Assembly (NCBI RefSeq): GCF_008831285.2
Contig: NC_045143.1
Span: 8,255,503 to 8,319,502, forward strand
DNA length: 64,000 bases
From: Nymphaea colorata
Lineage: Eukaryota > Streptophyta > Magnoliopsida > Nymphaeales > Nymphaeaceae
Reading direction: 5' to 3'
This document shows positions 1 to 10,556 of this stretch, one piece after another. Below the pieces are notes generated by a model. That model worked only from the letters and a program-made list of their open reading frames with translations. It did no database searches and was not told where the DNA came from. A program made the translations under genes and the position numbers. The first letter of the stretch is position 1, and every line of letters begins with the position of its first letter.

Positions 1-588
1 AGGAACAGTAGAATATGAAGCAATTTCATCTCATAAAGTCTTTAGACGAGTAAAATAATTTGGTAAGGAATATTGCTCTTGTCGTAGATCAGAAACCATC
101 TTCTTCAATTGGTAAATACGGGAAGCATTACCTTGAGAAGAACGATCTTGTAGGTCATTCCATACCTCACGAGCCTCATTGGCATAGATAACGCTGTTAG
201 CGATTTCCTTTGAAAGTGAGTTGAGAAGCCATGAATGCACCAAATCATTGTAGCAGATCCAAGCTTTGTAGTGTGGACTGTTTAACGGAGGTTTGGGAAT
301 GGAACCATCAATGAACCCAAATTTGCTCTTTGCACTTAAAGCCATCTTCATGGCCCTCTGCCATGTTGCATAGTTGTCACCGACTAAAGGGCTGGTCACA
401 AGGATAGCACCAGGATTATCCGAGTGATGCAGGAGAAAGGGTGACGCGTTGGCTTCAATTTGATCATCACCATTATTGTGAACATCCGACGCGGTAGCTA
501 TGAGAGCAGAACAAAAAACAGGGCACAAAACTGAGAAACAAGAGAGTAGAAAACCAACTCTCTTACCCACACGAGTGCTTTGATACCA
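1..588 (-). mobile_element. Ty1/copia retrotransposon: primer-binding site and N-terminal gag, runs off the left edge
   Basis: Read on the minus strand, a 13-nt primer-binding site of the initiator-Met-tRNA type (TGGTATCAAAGCA, 576-588) directly follows the LTR. It is followed by a reading frame with the copia gag N-terminal signature: SPFLLHHSDNPG, then GDNYATWQRAMKMAL, FGFIDGSIPKP, a Trp-containing segment, EVWNDLQDR and YFTRLKTL. The open frame stops at 31-33, where TGA stands in place of the Trp usually found in the LKTLWDE motif; in-frame gag-like residues (DEIASYS) continue to the window edge. A start codon seems missing: ATA occupies the position where an ATG would be expected ahead of ATASDVHNN. 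So gag looks recently inactivated. Identification of the family is firm; the exact lineage is not. Confidence 0.88.
576..588 (-). other. Primer-binding site (initiator tRNA-Met type)
   Basis: TGGTATCAAAGCA on the minus strand sits directly after the LTR end, the normal position for minus-strand priming in copia elements. It fixes the orientation of the element and the inner LTR boundary. Confidence 0.8.
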
Positions 589-830
589 TGAGAAAATAAC
601 AGTAAGGAAGAAGAAGAAGAGACTCAATTGGAAGAATCGTAACTTCTATGTATTGCTATTGACAACTTTTCATCCTAATATACACGATAGCAAGAATTTA
701 GGGACATAATGTTACAACGGTTTCTTTGTTACAACAAAATTTGGAAACAATATCTTGACTAATAAAGAAGATTTTATCTTCAATTCAAAATCCAAACTGA
801 TTAGGTAGCCATCCTGCTAGTCATCCTACA
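589..830 (-). repeat. 5' LTR of the copia element
   Basis: The segment is bounded by TG...CA on both strands: TGTAGGATGAC at the outer end (near 830) and ...TCTCA immediately before the primer-binding site at 588. About 242 bp is normal for a short copia LTR. The outer boundary falls at the start of a (GA)n tract in the receptor intron, so a 5 bp target duplication cannot be verified without the other LTR, which lies outside the window. Confidence 0.7.
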
Positions 831-849
831 GAGAGAGAGAGAGACTCAC

Positions 850-1677
850 GGCTGCAATTGCGATAGATAGACTCCTGCTTGCATAAGCAAAGGAAGTAGC
901 CGCTGGTGATGTTGCATCCGCAGCGGCCGCCTAAGGCGGTGCAGGCGGCACAGATGCCCATACTGTCGACCGCCCATAAAAGATCGAATTCATTATTGAA
1001 CAAGCTCGTCGCCATATCCCTGGCGCCACCAGAGAATGATGACGCCAAGACAGGGAAGCTCACCGTCGCCTTGCAGCTGCTCAACCAGTTGTAGGCTTCG
1101 TACAAATTGTCCTCGTTAGAGAAGGCGTAGGTGTAGAAGTTAGCCTCAGAGATAGAACAACCCAAGACGAGGTTGGAGGTGAAATTGTAGCCCGGAATAT
1201 GAATGCCCAAGTCAGAATCGAGCCGGCCAGCAGCAGAGGGCTTGGCAGAGCATCCGTAGAAGAAGGTCACGGGTCCGTAATTCGTAGCGAAGTTGAGTGG
1301 GAGGCGACCGCCATTGGTGATATTGAAGAGGGTGATGTTTGTTGAGGGGTGCGGGCACTTGCTAACCATTATTGTGCTGGGGTCGATGACCAGCTTGATG
1401 GTCGAGTTCTGTAGTTGATGCCCTTGACAATGAACTTGAGGCCAGTGCGGGTAACGAGGAAGGGGTGGGCGTTCGCCTCGTCTCCTTGGCAGGTGAGGTT
1501 CGGCCCAGGGAAGCCACAACTGGTGCTGGGTGTGGAGGAAAGGGAGAAGGGATAGTCGATGGGGATGCCATTGCAGGACCACGGGGCGCAGGCGGTGTAC
1601 TCTGTGCTGTCACCTGCTGTACATGAGGAGGGGAAGAAGCAGAACGACAGGAACCAGCAGAAGAAGAAAGATTTCAT
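850..1677 (-). pseudogene. First exon of an LRK10L/WAK-type receptor-like kinase (extracellular part), frameshifted
   Basis: The exon encodes a signal peptide (MKSFFFCWFLSFCFF...), a Cys-rich GUB_WAK_bind-type domain (CAPWSCNGIPIDYPF, CGFPGPNLTC) and a WAK_assoc-type C-terminal Cys module ending CAACTALGGRCGCN...FLCLCK. These domains bind cell-wall pectin-type ligands in related receptors and precede a transmembrane segment and Ser/Thr kinase. The exon ends at 850 with a good donor (GTGAGT). The start at 1677 is chosen because the signal peptide follows directly. Around 1410-1414 the frame shifts by one base: KGINY is read in one frame and NSTIKLVIDPS, the natural continuation, in another, best explained by one lost nucleotide. 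No membrane or kinase exon is visible; a copia LTR begins 20 bp into the intron. Downstream exons may lie beyond the left edge. Family assignment is good; function is probably lost. Confidence 0.82.
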
Positions 1678-4387
1678 CTGACTTGCGAGCAATGGTTCAA
1701 TACCTCGATGGGGAGACATTCTTCACTCTGTGAGAGAAAGAGAGATATTGAGAATTAGAAACCGCTATCGGAAGCAAGACCAGCGCAGGCATTGCATAAT
1801 TCCTTCTCTTTGGAGTTCGACTACCCTGTGGAGAAAGACCCATCACAGGTGAATGGCTGTATCAAACAAGAAAGACATCCTTCTCAAGCTAATCTGAAAA
1901 ACCAATTGCAAGATTGACCAGGCCGGTGACTGTCGAGACTTAATGGCTCCTACCCTTTTGCCAAGTTTCTTCGCTTCCTCTTCCTGTACACACGAGGCCC
2001 CTGGAACAGAAAGGTCAAGTCTCCCGCGACTTGCGAGAGGAATTCTCTTTTATATTGACTTTTGAATGTTTTCTGAAAAAAGAACTCTTTTAAAGGATTC
2101 GCATACTATATTTATATAATTTTGCTGATCTTACGTGCTCCATGCCGAGCCCCAAAAATATTGTCTGCAATATTCATCGACTTCAGCGTATTTTAATCAC
2201 ACGACGAATTAATTAGATTAGGTCATGCCATATTTTTCTTATCTTCAATTCGATGTATCGTGTATTTTTTTTTATTGCACCTTATTCTTTTCATTTGGTC
2301 TTTGTTCCCTTTTGTTCTTAAATCCGACATTTTCTCAATACAAGAAGTTCAAACAAGGATTTTAAGGCTTGATATTAAGTCTGACTTAATCTTTAATTCG
2401 ATGAATCATAAATTTTCAACATGGATCATTTGCAACATCAATAAAAGCATGCCAATTTATAGATTTTAAATATGACGTAAATCAAACACCCCCTAAGTAC
2501 GGGGCAAGACTAAGAGGAAGAAGGAGGCTTTGGCTTTCATTGGGATGTGGGATTAGCCTTTGGCTCACCTTTCGAGTCTATCATTCCAATACAATTTTTT
2601 TTAAAAAAGTTGAGATTCACCATGTCTCAGTTTTTGTAGGGCAGGAAGTTCCTTTGATAGATTGCAGAATAGCATGTCCTCCTTTCCTAGAAAGAGGATT
2701 AGATCTGCTGAATCTCAGGGAGATGAACTGTGCTGCTTTGGGTCACTTGAGTTTAAAGATTGTGGAATCGAAGGGGTTTTGTGCTTCATTTGCTCGTAAG
2801 GAATACATGAACTTTCACGGTCTTTGGAGAAACAGGAAAGTCTCCTGTTGGCATCGTTGGCCAACTTTGCAGGTGGACTCCGGAATTGCCCAAGTTGGCT
2901 TGGGGTCATCTTCTCACTTGGACACGAGTCAGGACCCAAGCGAGTCAACACCAGAACTAGTGCGACTCGACCAAGAATTGGCTAGCTCGCTAGATCAGTG
3001 ACTCGGATCAAAATGTCCTGAGTTTGGCTTTAACTGTCAAAGTCTACAAATTCATCTTGATTCTTAAAGTTCTTAACCATTTTTTACTCTTTTTTTTTCT
3101 CATGAAAGCTTTTTCAGGAGCATGAAACGAATACTACCCAACCATTTGTAAATAAGCTCTCACCATCAATTTATAAACGTTCAGAGGCCCATGGAGAATC
3201 TGGTGATTGATAGAGAGAGATAAATACAAGTGTTTTTAGATTTATGACCTCTTTCATGGTTAGAGTTGTTGACAAATCATTAGTGAAAATTGGTACTGTA
3301 ATAACCTTTCACCATCTTTTTGTCAATGAATGTTCGTCATTTTTCCCGCTGCTTGTGTCAATGAATGTTCGTCATTTTTCCGGCTGCTTGTGTGAAGACC
3401 GAAACTTATCCCTTCTCTTGTCTCTCTAGGGTTTAGGACTGCTTTGATTGGTCAGACCTAAGCATTATCAAGAAAGCAAAGGACTTGGGAAAGTGAAAAA
3501 AGTGAATGATGACTTTGAAATATGAACATGAGGAAAGAATCACTTTGAAAATGATCGCGGTTCCATGAGGTTTGAATGGTCGAAGTCCCTGCCTAAATTT
3601 CCAGAAATTTGGAGCAGGACACCGGCAAACCAATAATTTTTTTTTTTTACATATTAGTGCCTTTTTTATTGATATATTGCCAACGCTTCCTGTTTTTCTT
3701 GTTGATTTTGTTTCACGTTTAAATTCTCGTTGTGATTCTTCCTCATTTTTGGGGGATGTTCCCTTCCACTTATATGTGAATTTATAAAATTTTTAAGAAA
3801 CACACTAACATGTAAATGTGTGTATATGTATGAGCCTTGAAAAGTCACGCTGGATGGAGACTTATATGTGGCTCCAAGAGGAGATACGCTCCATCCCTTA
3901 TTAATGATGGGAAACATGAGACCTCTAAAATGTATCTTACTTTTTGGGGGCTTTTGATGGTTCAGATTTTGATTTAAAAATGAAAATTTCAGAATCATAA
4001 TTCTTATAATTCTTCCTCACATTGGAATGAAATCAAAATTTCACATTTTAGTTTCCTAATTTTTTAAAAAATGAGCATTTTGATTCTAGAATTCCATAAT
4101 TCTCTGAGATCAAATGCCCAGGGATTCCAATAAATCAGATTTGAATAGGACGAACTCTTTACCACATCTATTTTTTCACATGTTCACATATTTACTGGAT
4201 TTAAGTATGAATGAAGAAAATTTTATAGCATATTTCAATCCAAATCCTATTTTTAGATTCACATTCAATTCTGAAGCCGACTTTTAAACTGAATCCAAAC
4301 AGATCATAATAGAAAGTAGAAACAACTACTCGTGGGAGTCTGGTCTTTGACAAAACACGACAACACACTGCCGGTTAATGTGTGGCA
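1678..4387. other. AT-rich intergenic DNA, no gene seen
   Basis: This holds the upstream flank of the receptor exon and plain AT-rich sequence. An open frame at 2540-3001 has no recognisable domain, no family-like composition and no splice context. A short direct repeat (AATGAATGTTCGTCATTTTTC) occurs twice at about 3326 and 3360. Nothing else stands out. Confidence 0.5.
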
Positions 4388-4645
4388 TGTTAGGAACAAC
4401 ACACAAAACTCTCCTCTCGCACTCTCAAGAGGAGGATAGAAGCAACAAGGAAGAAGACAAATATTTATGTGGTTCGGAGCAATAATATCCTACGTCCACG
4501 GTCGCACAGATCTTTCACTATTCACTCTCAGATGAACACAGACACTCTCAGAGGGAAGACCAAAAAAGAAAACTGTGGTCCCCCTCTCGACATAAGGATT
4601 AGGACAAACTCGCATTTGTACAAAATAACATAAATGTCCTTACAC
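4388..4645. repeat. Partial copia-type LTR
   Basis: The segment begins TGTTAGGAACAACACAC and contains the phrase GTGGTTCGG...CCTACGTCCACGG (about 4470-4502), a combination typical of plant Tork-like copia LTRs. No primer-binding site, internal coding region or second copy is visible nearby, so it is a solo or truncated LTR. The right boundary is approximate. Confidence 0.5.
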
Positions 4646-5591
4646 GTAAAAAAAAAATTTTGCAGTATTGCATATGAGTGTCCAGTATGGATCAAGTTTC
4701 ATAGTGAGGATCCGGCAACTTGTCTGAGTGTTTTCGACGTGTCGCTGGTCACCGGTTGAGAGAAAACCGACCGAACCCTCATTTGCAGGGAGAAGGAGAC
4801 AGAAGAGAAACTGAGAACGAAAATGGAAGGAGAAATGATCGAACAAACCCATTCACAAAATTTCATGTCAGCCCATAAAATTTGCAAAACTTTTATAATG
4901 GTGCAAAATCCTTTCAAAAAAATCATTTGGTGGCCCACATCTTTTCTATAATCTTCAAAAGAGCTCTTCATTTCCAAGAGTCTGCTTTTCCATTCTCTAA
5001 GAGTCTGCTGCTTTTCCATCTCTTTATGTCATTGCCATCTGACAATGAATCTTTTTTTTGAAGGATTCCCAAATACAACCTGATTTTGGAAATCTTGATT
5101 TCCTTTCCTATTTCTCATTTCTAGCATCAAAATTCTGGAATTGGCATTTCAGAATTTTGTTTGTGGGGTAGCAAATGGTAGAAATTTTGGAGTAACATGT
5201 CCATAAGTAGAAATCTGAAGATTAAATGTTAGGCCAGATGTACAAATACAAAAATCTGCGGCCCAATTATAGGTTAGAAAAGGGACAGTTCAACTTGGGC
5301 TTAACACCAACCCTAACCACTAAACAGAAAAAAAAAAAAAAAAGGTAAATTAAGCGTACCGGATAGCGAGTACGCTACAGTATGGCTTTTCTTGGCAATA
5401 GAACCATTACTTATTGTTTCATAACCTTGTCTCAAAAATTAAGGTGAATTTAATAAACACAACTTCTAGTTTTTCATAAATCTGCCACAATTTCTGGGAC
5501 AAACTAATTCTAGTACTCTTGAATATGCTCCAATTATTGCAACAGGTTTGTTTAACTATATGTAAATGTTCCATCAGCCAAACTACCCTTT

Positions 5592-5757
5592 AGGGGCTGC
5601 TTGGAAACAGTAACAATGTATTATTGTTTCATGCATTTATCTCAAAAAGCATGGCAGATTCATAAAACTTTTTTCAAAGTATCCAATGAATCTAACCGAT
5701 TTTTTGAGTAAAAGCATGAGACAATAACATAATGTCACTTTCCCAAACAATTACTAA
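5592..5757. mobile_element. Small foldback MITE-like element
   Basis: The left arm (TTGGAAACAGTAACAATG, then TTATTGTTTCATGC) is matched in inverted orientation by the right arm (GCATGAGACAATAACA, then GTCACTTTCCCAAACAA), giving an imperfect stem of about 40 bp around a ~70 bp loop. A partial relative lies at about 5380-5450. No clean target duplication is seen, so the superfamily is undetermined. Confidence 0.45.
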
Positions 5758-6374
5758 GTGGTCAAAATGTTTGATGGATTATGCCGACCTCTTAGGTACC
5801 TATTAAGTAGTCAAAACGTCTGATGGATTATACCCTAAAGCCCATCAATGAGGGCAGATGGTCTCGAGCCATATAAGGTAAAAACTCGGTACATCTATCA
5901 TTCAACTTTGATATATATTCACGCAATCATCATGAAGACATAAACGAGTGCCACTTTATTGTATGGCACATGTTTCAGGATCCGTCCTATCAGTCCAAGT
6001 AGGTAGGGAAAACCACCATCAGTAGAGAGCTGAAGATCTCATCCAACTCCTTGTCTCCTTAGATATAGGGCCTGTATACCTTGATGCTTGAGGATCATTG
6101 CAAGCATAGTTTGTGAAGTATGAGTAAATGGATCTTTGAATGTCATGTTAAATATTTTGGAACTTGTTTGCAGATCCATAACAGGGTTGATAGCAAATTC
6201 AGCGCCCTTAATACCAAGCTGGTTCTCCTTCATACAGTAAGAACAAATCATTGTCCAATGAAAAGATTGCTTGGGACCCATTCCATAACAGCTATTGGCT
6301 TCCAGGCATTTCTCCCCACTATCCGACTCAATCATCTGAATCAGACCATTCCAGCTTCTTATGCCTTTTCGCGG

Positions 6375-6430
6375 GTGAACCAGCCCAGGCCGGCCTGGAC
6401 TCGATCCCGAATCGGGCTGGCCCAGGTGCA
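6375..6430. repeat. GC-rich 'gcccaggc/gggctggccc' tract
   Basis: A short GC-rich patch with self-complementary GGCCGGCC, CGGGCTGGCCC and CCAGCCCAGG words stands in AT-rich DNA. A similar tract (CCGGGCT, GGGCCCGGGCTTG, CGGGCTAGCCC) lies at about 24367-24450. Such tracts are often ends of hAT-like non-autonomous elements in plants; that is inference here. Confidence 0.35.
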
Positions 6431-7233
6431 GTCCAGCACGATGCCCACCCTTATCTGCCAGCACTTGCTATTAGATATAACAGCCACAATACCAGAACCT
6501 TCACCTACCTTTTTATTAGTTTCTTTTATCTATCCCTCATTTTTAGTTTTTTTTAATTTTTTTAAAAAAATCAACATATTTTTCCTTTTTTTTTTAAGTT
6601 TGAAGCATTATACCTGATAAAAACCTTGCTCGTTTGAAGCACTTGAAAGTTTTTTGTGACTATATTATAAACGGCCTTACACCATTGCCATACCAGCATT
6701 ACCATTTTACTCCCAATCCCTGCCTTCCCCTCCTCATGCATCATAACATTTCTGAACCACCACAGCCTTCAGCAAACCGCATGAAAGGTGATGGCCTAGC
6801 ATTTAGATATCCAGTTCTGCTGAAACTTGCCATACTCCAGAACTGTAGCTCATTACTAACTGTTGCTAAGAACAGATGATAGTCACAGTTCTCTCAAGCA
6901 AAGAAAATTGAAAACAAGATTGAACTATTACTAAAAACAACCTCCAAGGTCTTCACAAAGAGACACATTACTTTGTTCATGCTAAGAAGAGCACAAGCAG
7001 CCACCAACAATGATAAACATTCAACCCAGCTGCAAGGAAGTTGCAGAACCTTGTTAAGTAACATAGATCAGCTTCCCATTGGTTTCAGCTAGTTTTGACT
7101 TAGTTGACATGTCCCGATAGCATCCGGCGATGCATTCATCCACCGTGTGAGTAGCGTACGTGGTTTGAGCTTCAGGCATGGATTAGCTATCGTGCCTAAA
7201 ACCCACATTTCTTGTAGTGAGTATTGGTAAGAT

Positions 7234-7427
7234 CAGGCGCAAAGCCAGAAATTTTTCATGGTGGGGCTGAATTAAAGTTTTTAAATTTTGACAAGCCGAA
7301 ATATCATTTTTCAAAAACTTTTACTGGAACAAGTGAACTTTTTTAAAATTTACATGTAAATTTTTCTTTTCTTTTTTTTTGAGGTGGAGCCAGGGCCCTT
7401 GCTGGCCCTACATTGGCTCCACCCCTG
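7234..7427. mobile_element. hAT-type MITE with 8 bp target duplication
   Basis: The 194 bp element starts CAGGCGCAAAGCCAG and ends ...TTGGCTCCACCCCTG, giving imperfect terminal inverted repeats (10 of 15 match). It is flanked by GGTAAGAT (7226-7233) and GGTAAGAC (7428-7435), a 7/8 target duplication of the length made by hAT transposases. It is too short to encode anything. The near-identical duplication suggests a not very old insertion. Confidence 0.8.
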
Positions 7428-7881
7428 GGTAAGACCATATTCATTTTTTATTAATTCATGAGAAGAGAGAATCTATTTATATTGCTAGTTTTTGCGCAAT
7501 TGCTTTGGGAAAATAAAATTTTTGAGTTCATTCAAATGACATAATTTTGTGTACGAAAGGAGTTTTTAACCGTATAGTGTATATGTAGATACAACTATTT
7601 AGAAAATCTAGGTATATAGTAAAATGTATATGTAAATATATACATTATATATATCATAATCCAAAAAAAAATCTCAAAATTAAAGAAAAATGAGAGGAAA
7701 TAATAGAATCTAGGTGAAAGGAAAATCAAAATTAAAAAAAAAAATTTTGAAAACACAAACTTTTAAGTTTTCAAATACAACTGTACCCACATACCTACGT
7801 AATGACCTCGGAACTTGGGCGAAAAACATGTACCCATGTGACTTAGGTCCTTAATCAACCTTGGTGTGGATGGATATTGAA

Positions 7882-8079
7882 CAGTAGCGGAGCTACTGTG
7901 TGACTGCCCATGCCAGCCCATGAAATCTTGCATTGTGATTAAGTTGGACTTAGGTTCAGCTAAGTCCATCCGCATGCGGTGCCTAGACCAAACTTGAGTC
8001 AAGGCCCTACAATCACTCATTCTTATAAGTGAGAGATCCATTAGTGCTCCTCAGCCAAAATTTTCTTGCCCCACCACTG
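7882..8079. mobile_element. Second hAT-type MITE with 8 bp target duplication
   Basis: The 198 bp element starts CAGTAGCGGAGC and ends GCCCCACCACTG. It is flanked by ATATTGAA (7874-7881) and ATATTGAT (8080-8087), matching at 7 of 8 positions. Its right part (GTGCTCCTCAGCCAAAATTT) matches the sequence near 25866, so the two belong to one family. It lies 450 bp from the 7234-7427 element but shares little internal sequence with it. Confidence 0.78.
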
Positions 8080-10415
8080 ATATTGATATTGAATAAGGTG
8101 TTTCATGGGGTGTATTTTGCATTGATTGAGTTAAATTTTTCTTTGACTGGAGCAGGCTTTCTCAGCATGTAATGGAAATGTCTCTAGATGGGCTGAGTTC
8201 CCCGTGATTAACGATTGTAGTAAGGTTCTTTGAAAACATGGTAGGGATGAACGAATTTGGATTGTTGATCTAAGCCTGTTGTGCCCAGAAGTCAGAAAAG
8301 AGTGAAAATTAGACTAAGAGGGGAAATGGCTAAATGGAGGAAGTTATTATGGTCTGTAAAATTGGTCCCAGGGCCCGTTGGTGTTCCCACATATTGCGAG
8401 CTACGGAAGATTGCCCTCTGAAGTAAGATTGCAGCTTATAAGCTTTTCATTAGCTTCTAGGTTTGTGCTTTGTAGAAGTTATGAATTTCAAAGGTGGACT
8501 GGGCTTGTAAGGAGATTCCGGTTTGCTGGTTTTGTTTGTTTAAGTGTGACTATTTGGAAGCTGTAATGGTTAAGAAATCAAATGGTTCATCAAGATTTGA
8601 TAAGATCATTTAAAGAATTTTGGAGATCATCTCTGAAATCATTTTAAGAAGGAAATTGTTAGATCCTATTCTTTCATCCGATTGGTATGGAACTAAAATG
8701 CTTAGTCGATCATGATATTGTGTAATTGGAATGTTGAATAGAGTCAGCATCTATCTTCTTTTAGGAGCTGATACCTTTTAACTCCGGTTTGTTCGAAGTA
8801 GTCAGGGATAATGTGGCTGCAGTGTGACACCGAAGTTGAGCTTGATAGTCTCATTTCTTAAATCCGAGGCTGCATAAAAGGGTGAGTTTTGAGAGATCCC
8901 TAGTTTAAACAAACTGAGAATCTTAGTAGCATGAATTTTAAATTCATGCTGCATGTTAAAAACCATGAATTTAAGATCAGACTAGGGGGAGGTCTGACCT
9001 TAAATCCATGAATCTAAGATCCTAGCATCTTAAATTACCACGTCAGATCCGCGGTGAAATAAACATTACCAGAGGGAAGGCAGGAGATCTAGTTCCAAGA
9101 TTTTGAGTTTTTATTTATTGTTCTTTATTTTAGATCCAGATCCTGGATCCACTTTTTGTTCTTTATAAAGAGTACCAGGCCTCATTTTCGTAATCAGCCA
9201 TCAGTTCAATGAAAACCTTAATTAATTTTTTGTGTTCTCCTCTCTCTTTTGTCCTTATTTCTTTGATCGCTTAATTTGGGCAAACGCATTATGAAAATAA
9301 TTGAAGCATAAGAAAACTCAAAATCGTCTGAGCTCCTGTCGTAACTGAGCAGGCACTCATGAAGTGAATGGAAATTGCTCAATTTGATTTGGCCATTAGT
9401 CCCATGGATCGTGACAGCTCTCAACTAGATTGGTTCGTCCTCAAGTTTTATTCAAAACTCAAGTTATAAACGAGTCAAGTTCGAGGTACACGAGCTAGGC
9501 TTGTGTCTTCCATGGATGTGTGTTAATCTACAAGGGCATGTTGGTAATTTTTGATGAATTTTAACACTCTTTTTGTAGTTTTCATTTTCATTTAAAAAAA
9601 ATATGAATCAAGTGTCATGAGCTTTGCTAAGTCGAGTTCGAGCCAAGCAGTATGTTACTCGAGCCGAGGTCGAGCTTGCTCATTGTACATTAATCCTACT
9701 CTTAGCATATATTAAGTGAAATTTTCTTGGGAACAAGGACTCACGAAGGTTCGGCACCCAGACTTCTTCTTCGATCTTATATCAAAATACTCTTCGGTGT
9801 AATTCAACCTTATAGATATGGTCTCAAGAGTAATTTGATGGAAAACATATGCAAAATTAATTGATATTTTTCAGAGTTTAAATGCGTTTTATAACCATAA
9901 GAAGAAATAGCTATTCTTATAGCATTAACATTTTTTATAGTGAAGAAAACCAATATTTTTCATGAAAATGACTTGAATTACTTAAATTAAGCATGCGCAT
10001 GTGGTACTAATGAACAAGCAATTGATATTTTCTAACTAGATACTTTAAAGATTTTTCCTGTTTATTTATAAGGGAAATAGACAGGCACACTTCAAGAATG
10101 AATTACTGGTGATAGATGTTGGTTGAAATAACAGATCTCATTCTCCAAGCATATTGACTTTGAGCAGTTGATGTTGGTGAAAATTAAGTTTCATCGCAGG
10201 AAAAGTGGTTGCGATGCGTCTGACTTTGAGATGCGAATGGTGATGAACTTTTCAAACTTCCTTTCCCAAAACCGGGGATTAATGCCTCTGCTACCAGTCG
10301 CAACCTACCTACCCGTCATGGCGTCCCTTCGAGGGAGAACCTAAAATAGAAGGGGCTGGAGACACAGACCAGCACTCTTACCGTCTCCCTTTCCTGGCCA
10401 AATTGTAGAGGACAA
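8080..10415. other. Intergenic DNA with two dispersed repeats
   Basis: About 8935-9050 carries an inverted arrangement (CATGAATTTAAGATCAGAC ... GTCTGACCTTAAATCCATG) related to repeats at 19.7-20.4 kb. About 9425-9700 carries a decayed copy, inverted, of the 57357-57767 element. No gene is supported. Confidence 0.5.
9425..9700 (-). repeat. Decayed inverted copy of the 57.4 kb hAT-like element
   Basis: Shared features with 57357-57767 are runs of CGAGTTCGAG/GAGTCGAGC words at both ends, an internal stretch about a CATTTTCATTT run, 'GATGAATTTTAACAC', and a terminal ...CTCATTGTACATTAATCCTA that mirrors the other copy's TAGGAATGTACAATGAG. The left boundary is not clear. Confidence 0.5.
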
Positions 10416-10556
10416 ATGCTGCAGATTTTCCTGGCTCTTGGCGCCACCTTGATTCCTCTAACTCTCTACATTCCTCCATGCAGGTACTTCCCTTCTTTCC
10501 TCAGGAAGGCCCTCTCGTCTCTTACCGTCTTCCTTCTCAACATGGAAATCCTCTAG
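10416..10556 (+). CDS. Short ORF, 46 codons, unrecognised; paralogue of the 23.7 kb ORF
   Basis: I do not recognise this gene. The frame begins ATG at 10416 and encodes a hydrophobic N-terminus with IPLTLYIPPCRYFPSFL, then stops at 10554-10556. The first 38 residues match the ORF at 23721 at about 20 positions, including LG...PLTL.IPPCRY.PSFL, which is unlikely by chance and argues that both derive from one protein-coding gene. The hydrophobic start could be a membrane anchor or signal peptide. The paralogue is longer (73 codons), and the +1 frame here stays open to 10669, so this copy may be truncated by a stop or frameshift. A GTACTT donor-like motif after CCATGCAG is an alternative exon end. 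Function unknown. Confidence 0.4.
   Translation: MLQIFLALGATLIPLTLYIPPCRYFPSFLRKALSSLTVFLLNMEIL

Larger units (their letters stand above)
4646..7225. other. Intergenic DNA apart from the foldback element and GC tract
   Basis: No gene is supported. Open frames at 4640-5019 (minus) and 6120-6617 (plus) overlap one another or repeats and show no domain. A poly-A run sits at 5329-5343. Confidence 0.45.

Noticed and set aside
2540-3001. 153-codon open frame on the plus strand
   Set aside because: No domain, no family-like motif, and a shadow frame on the other strand; composition looks like random AT-rich DNA.
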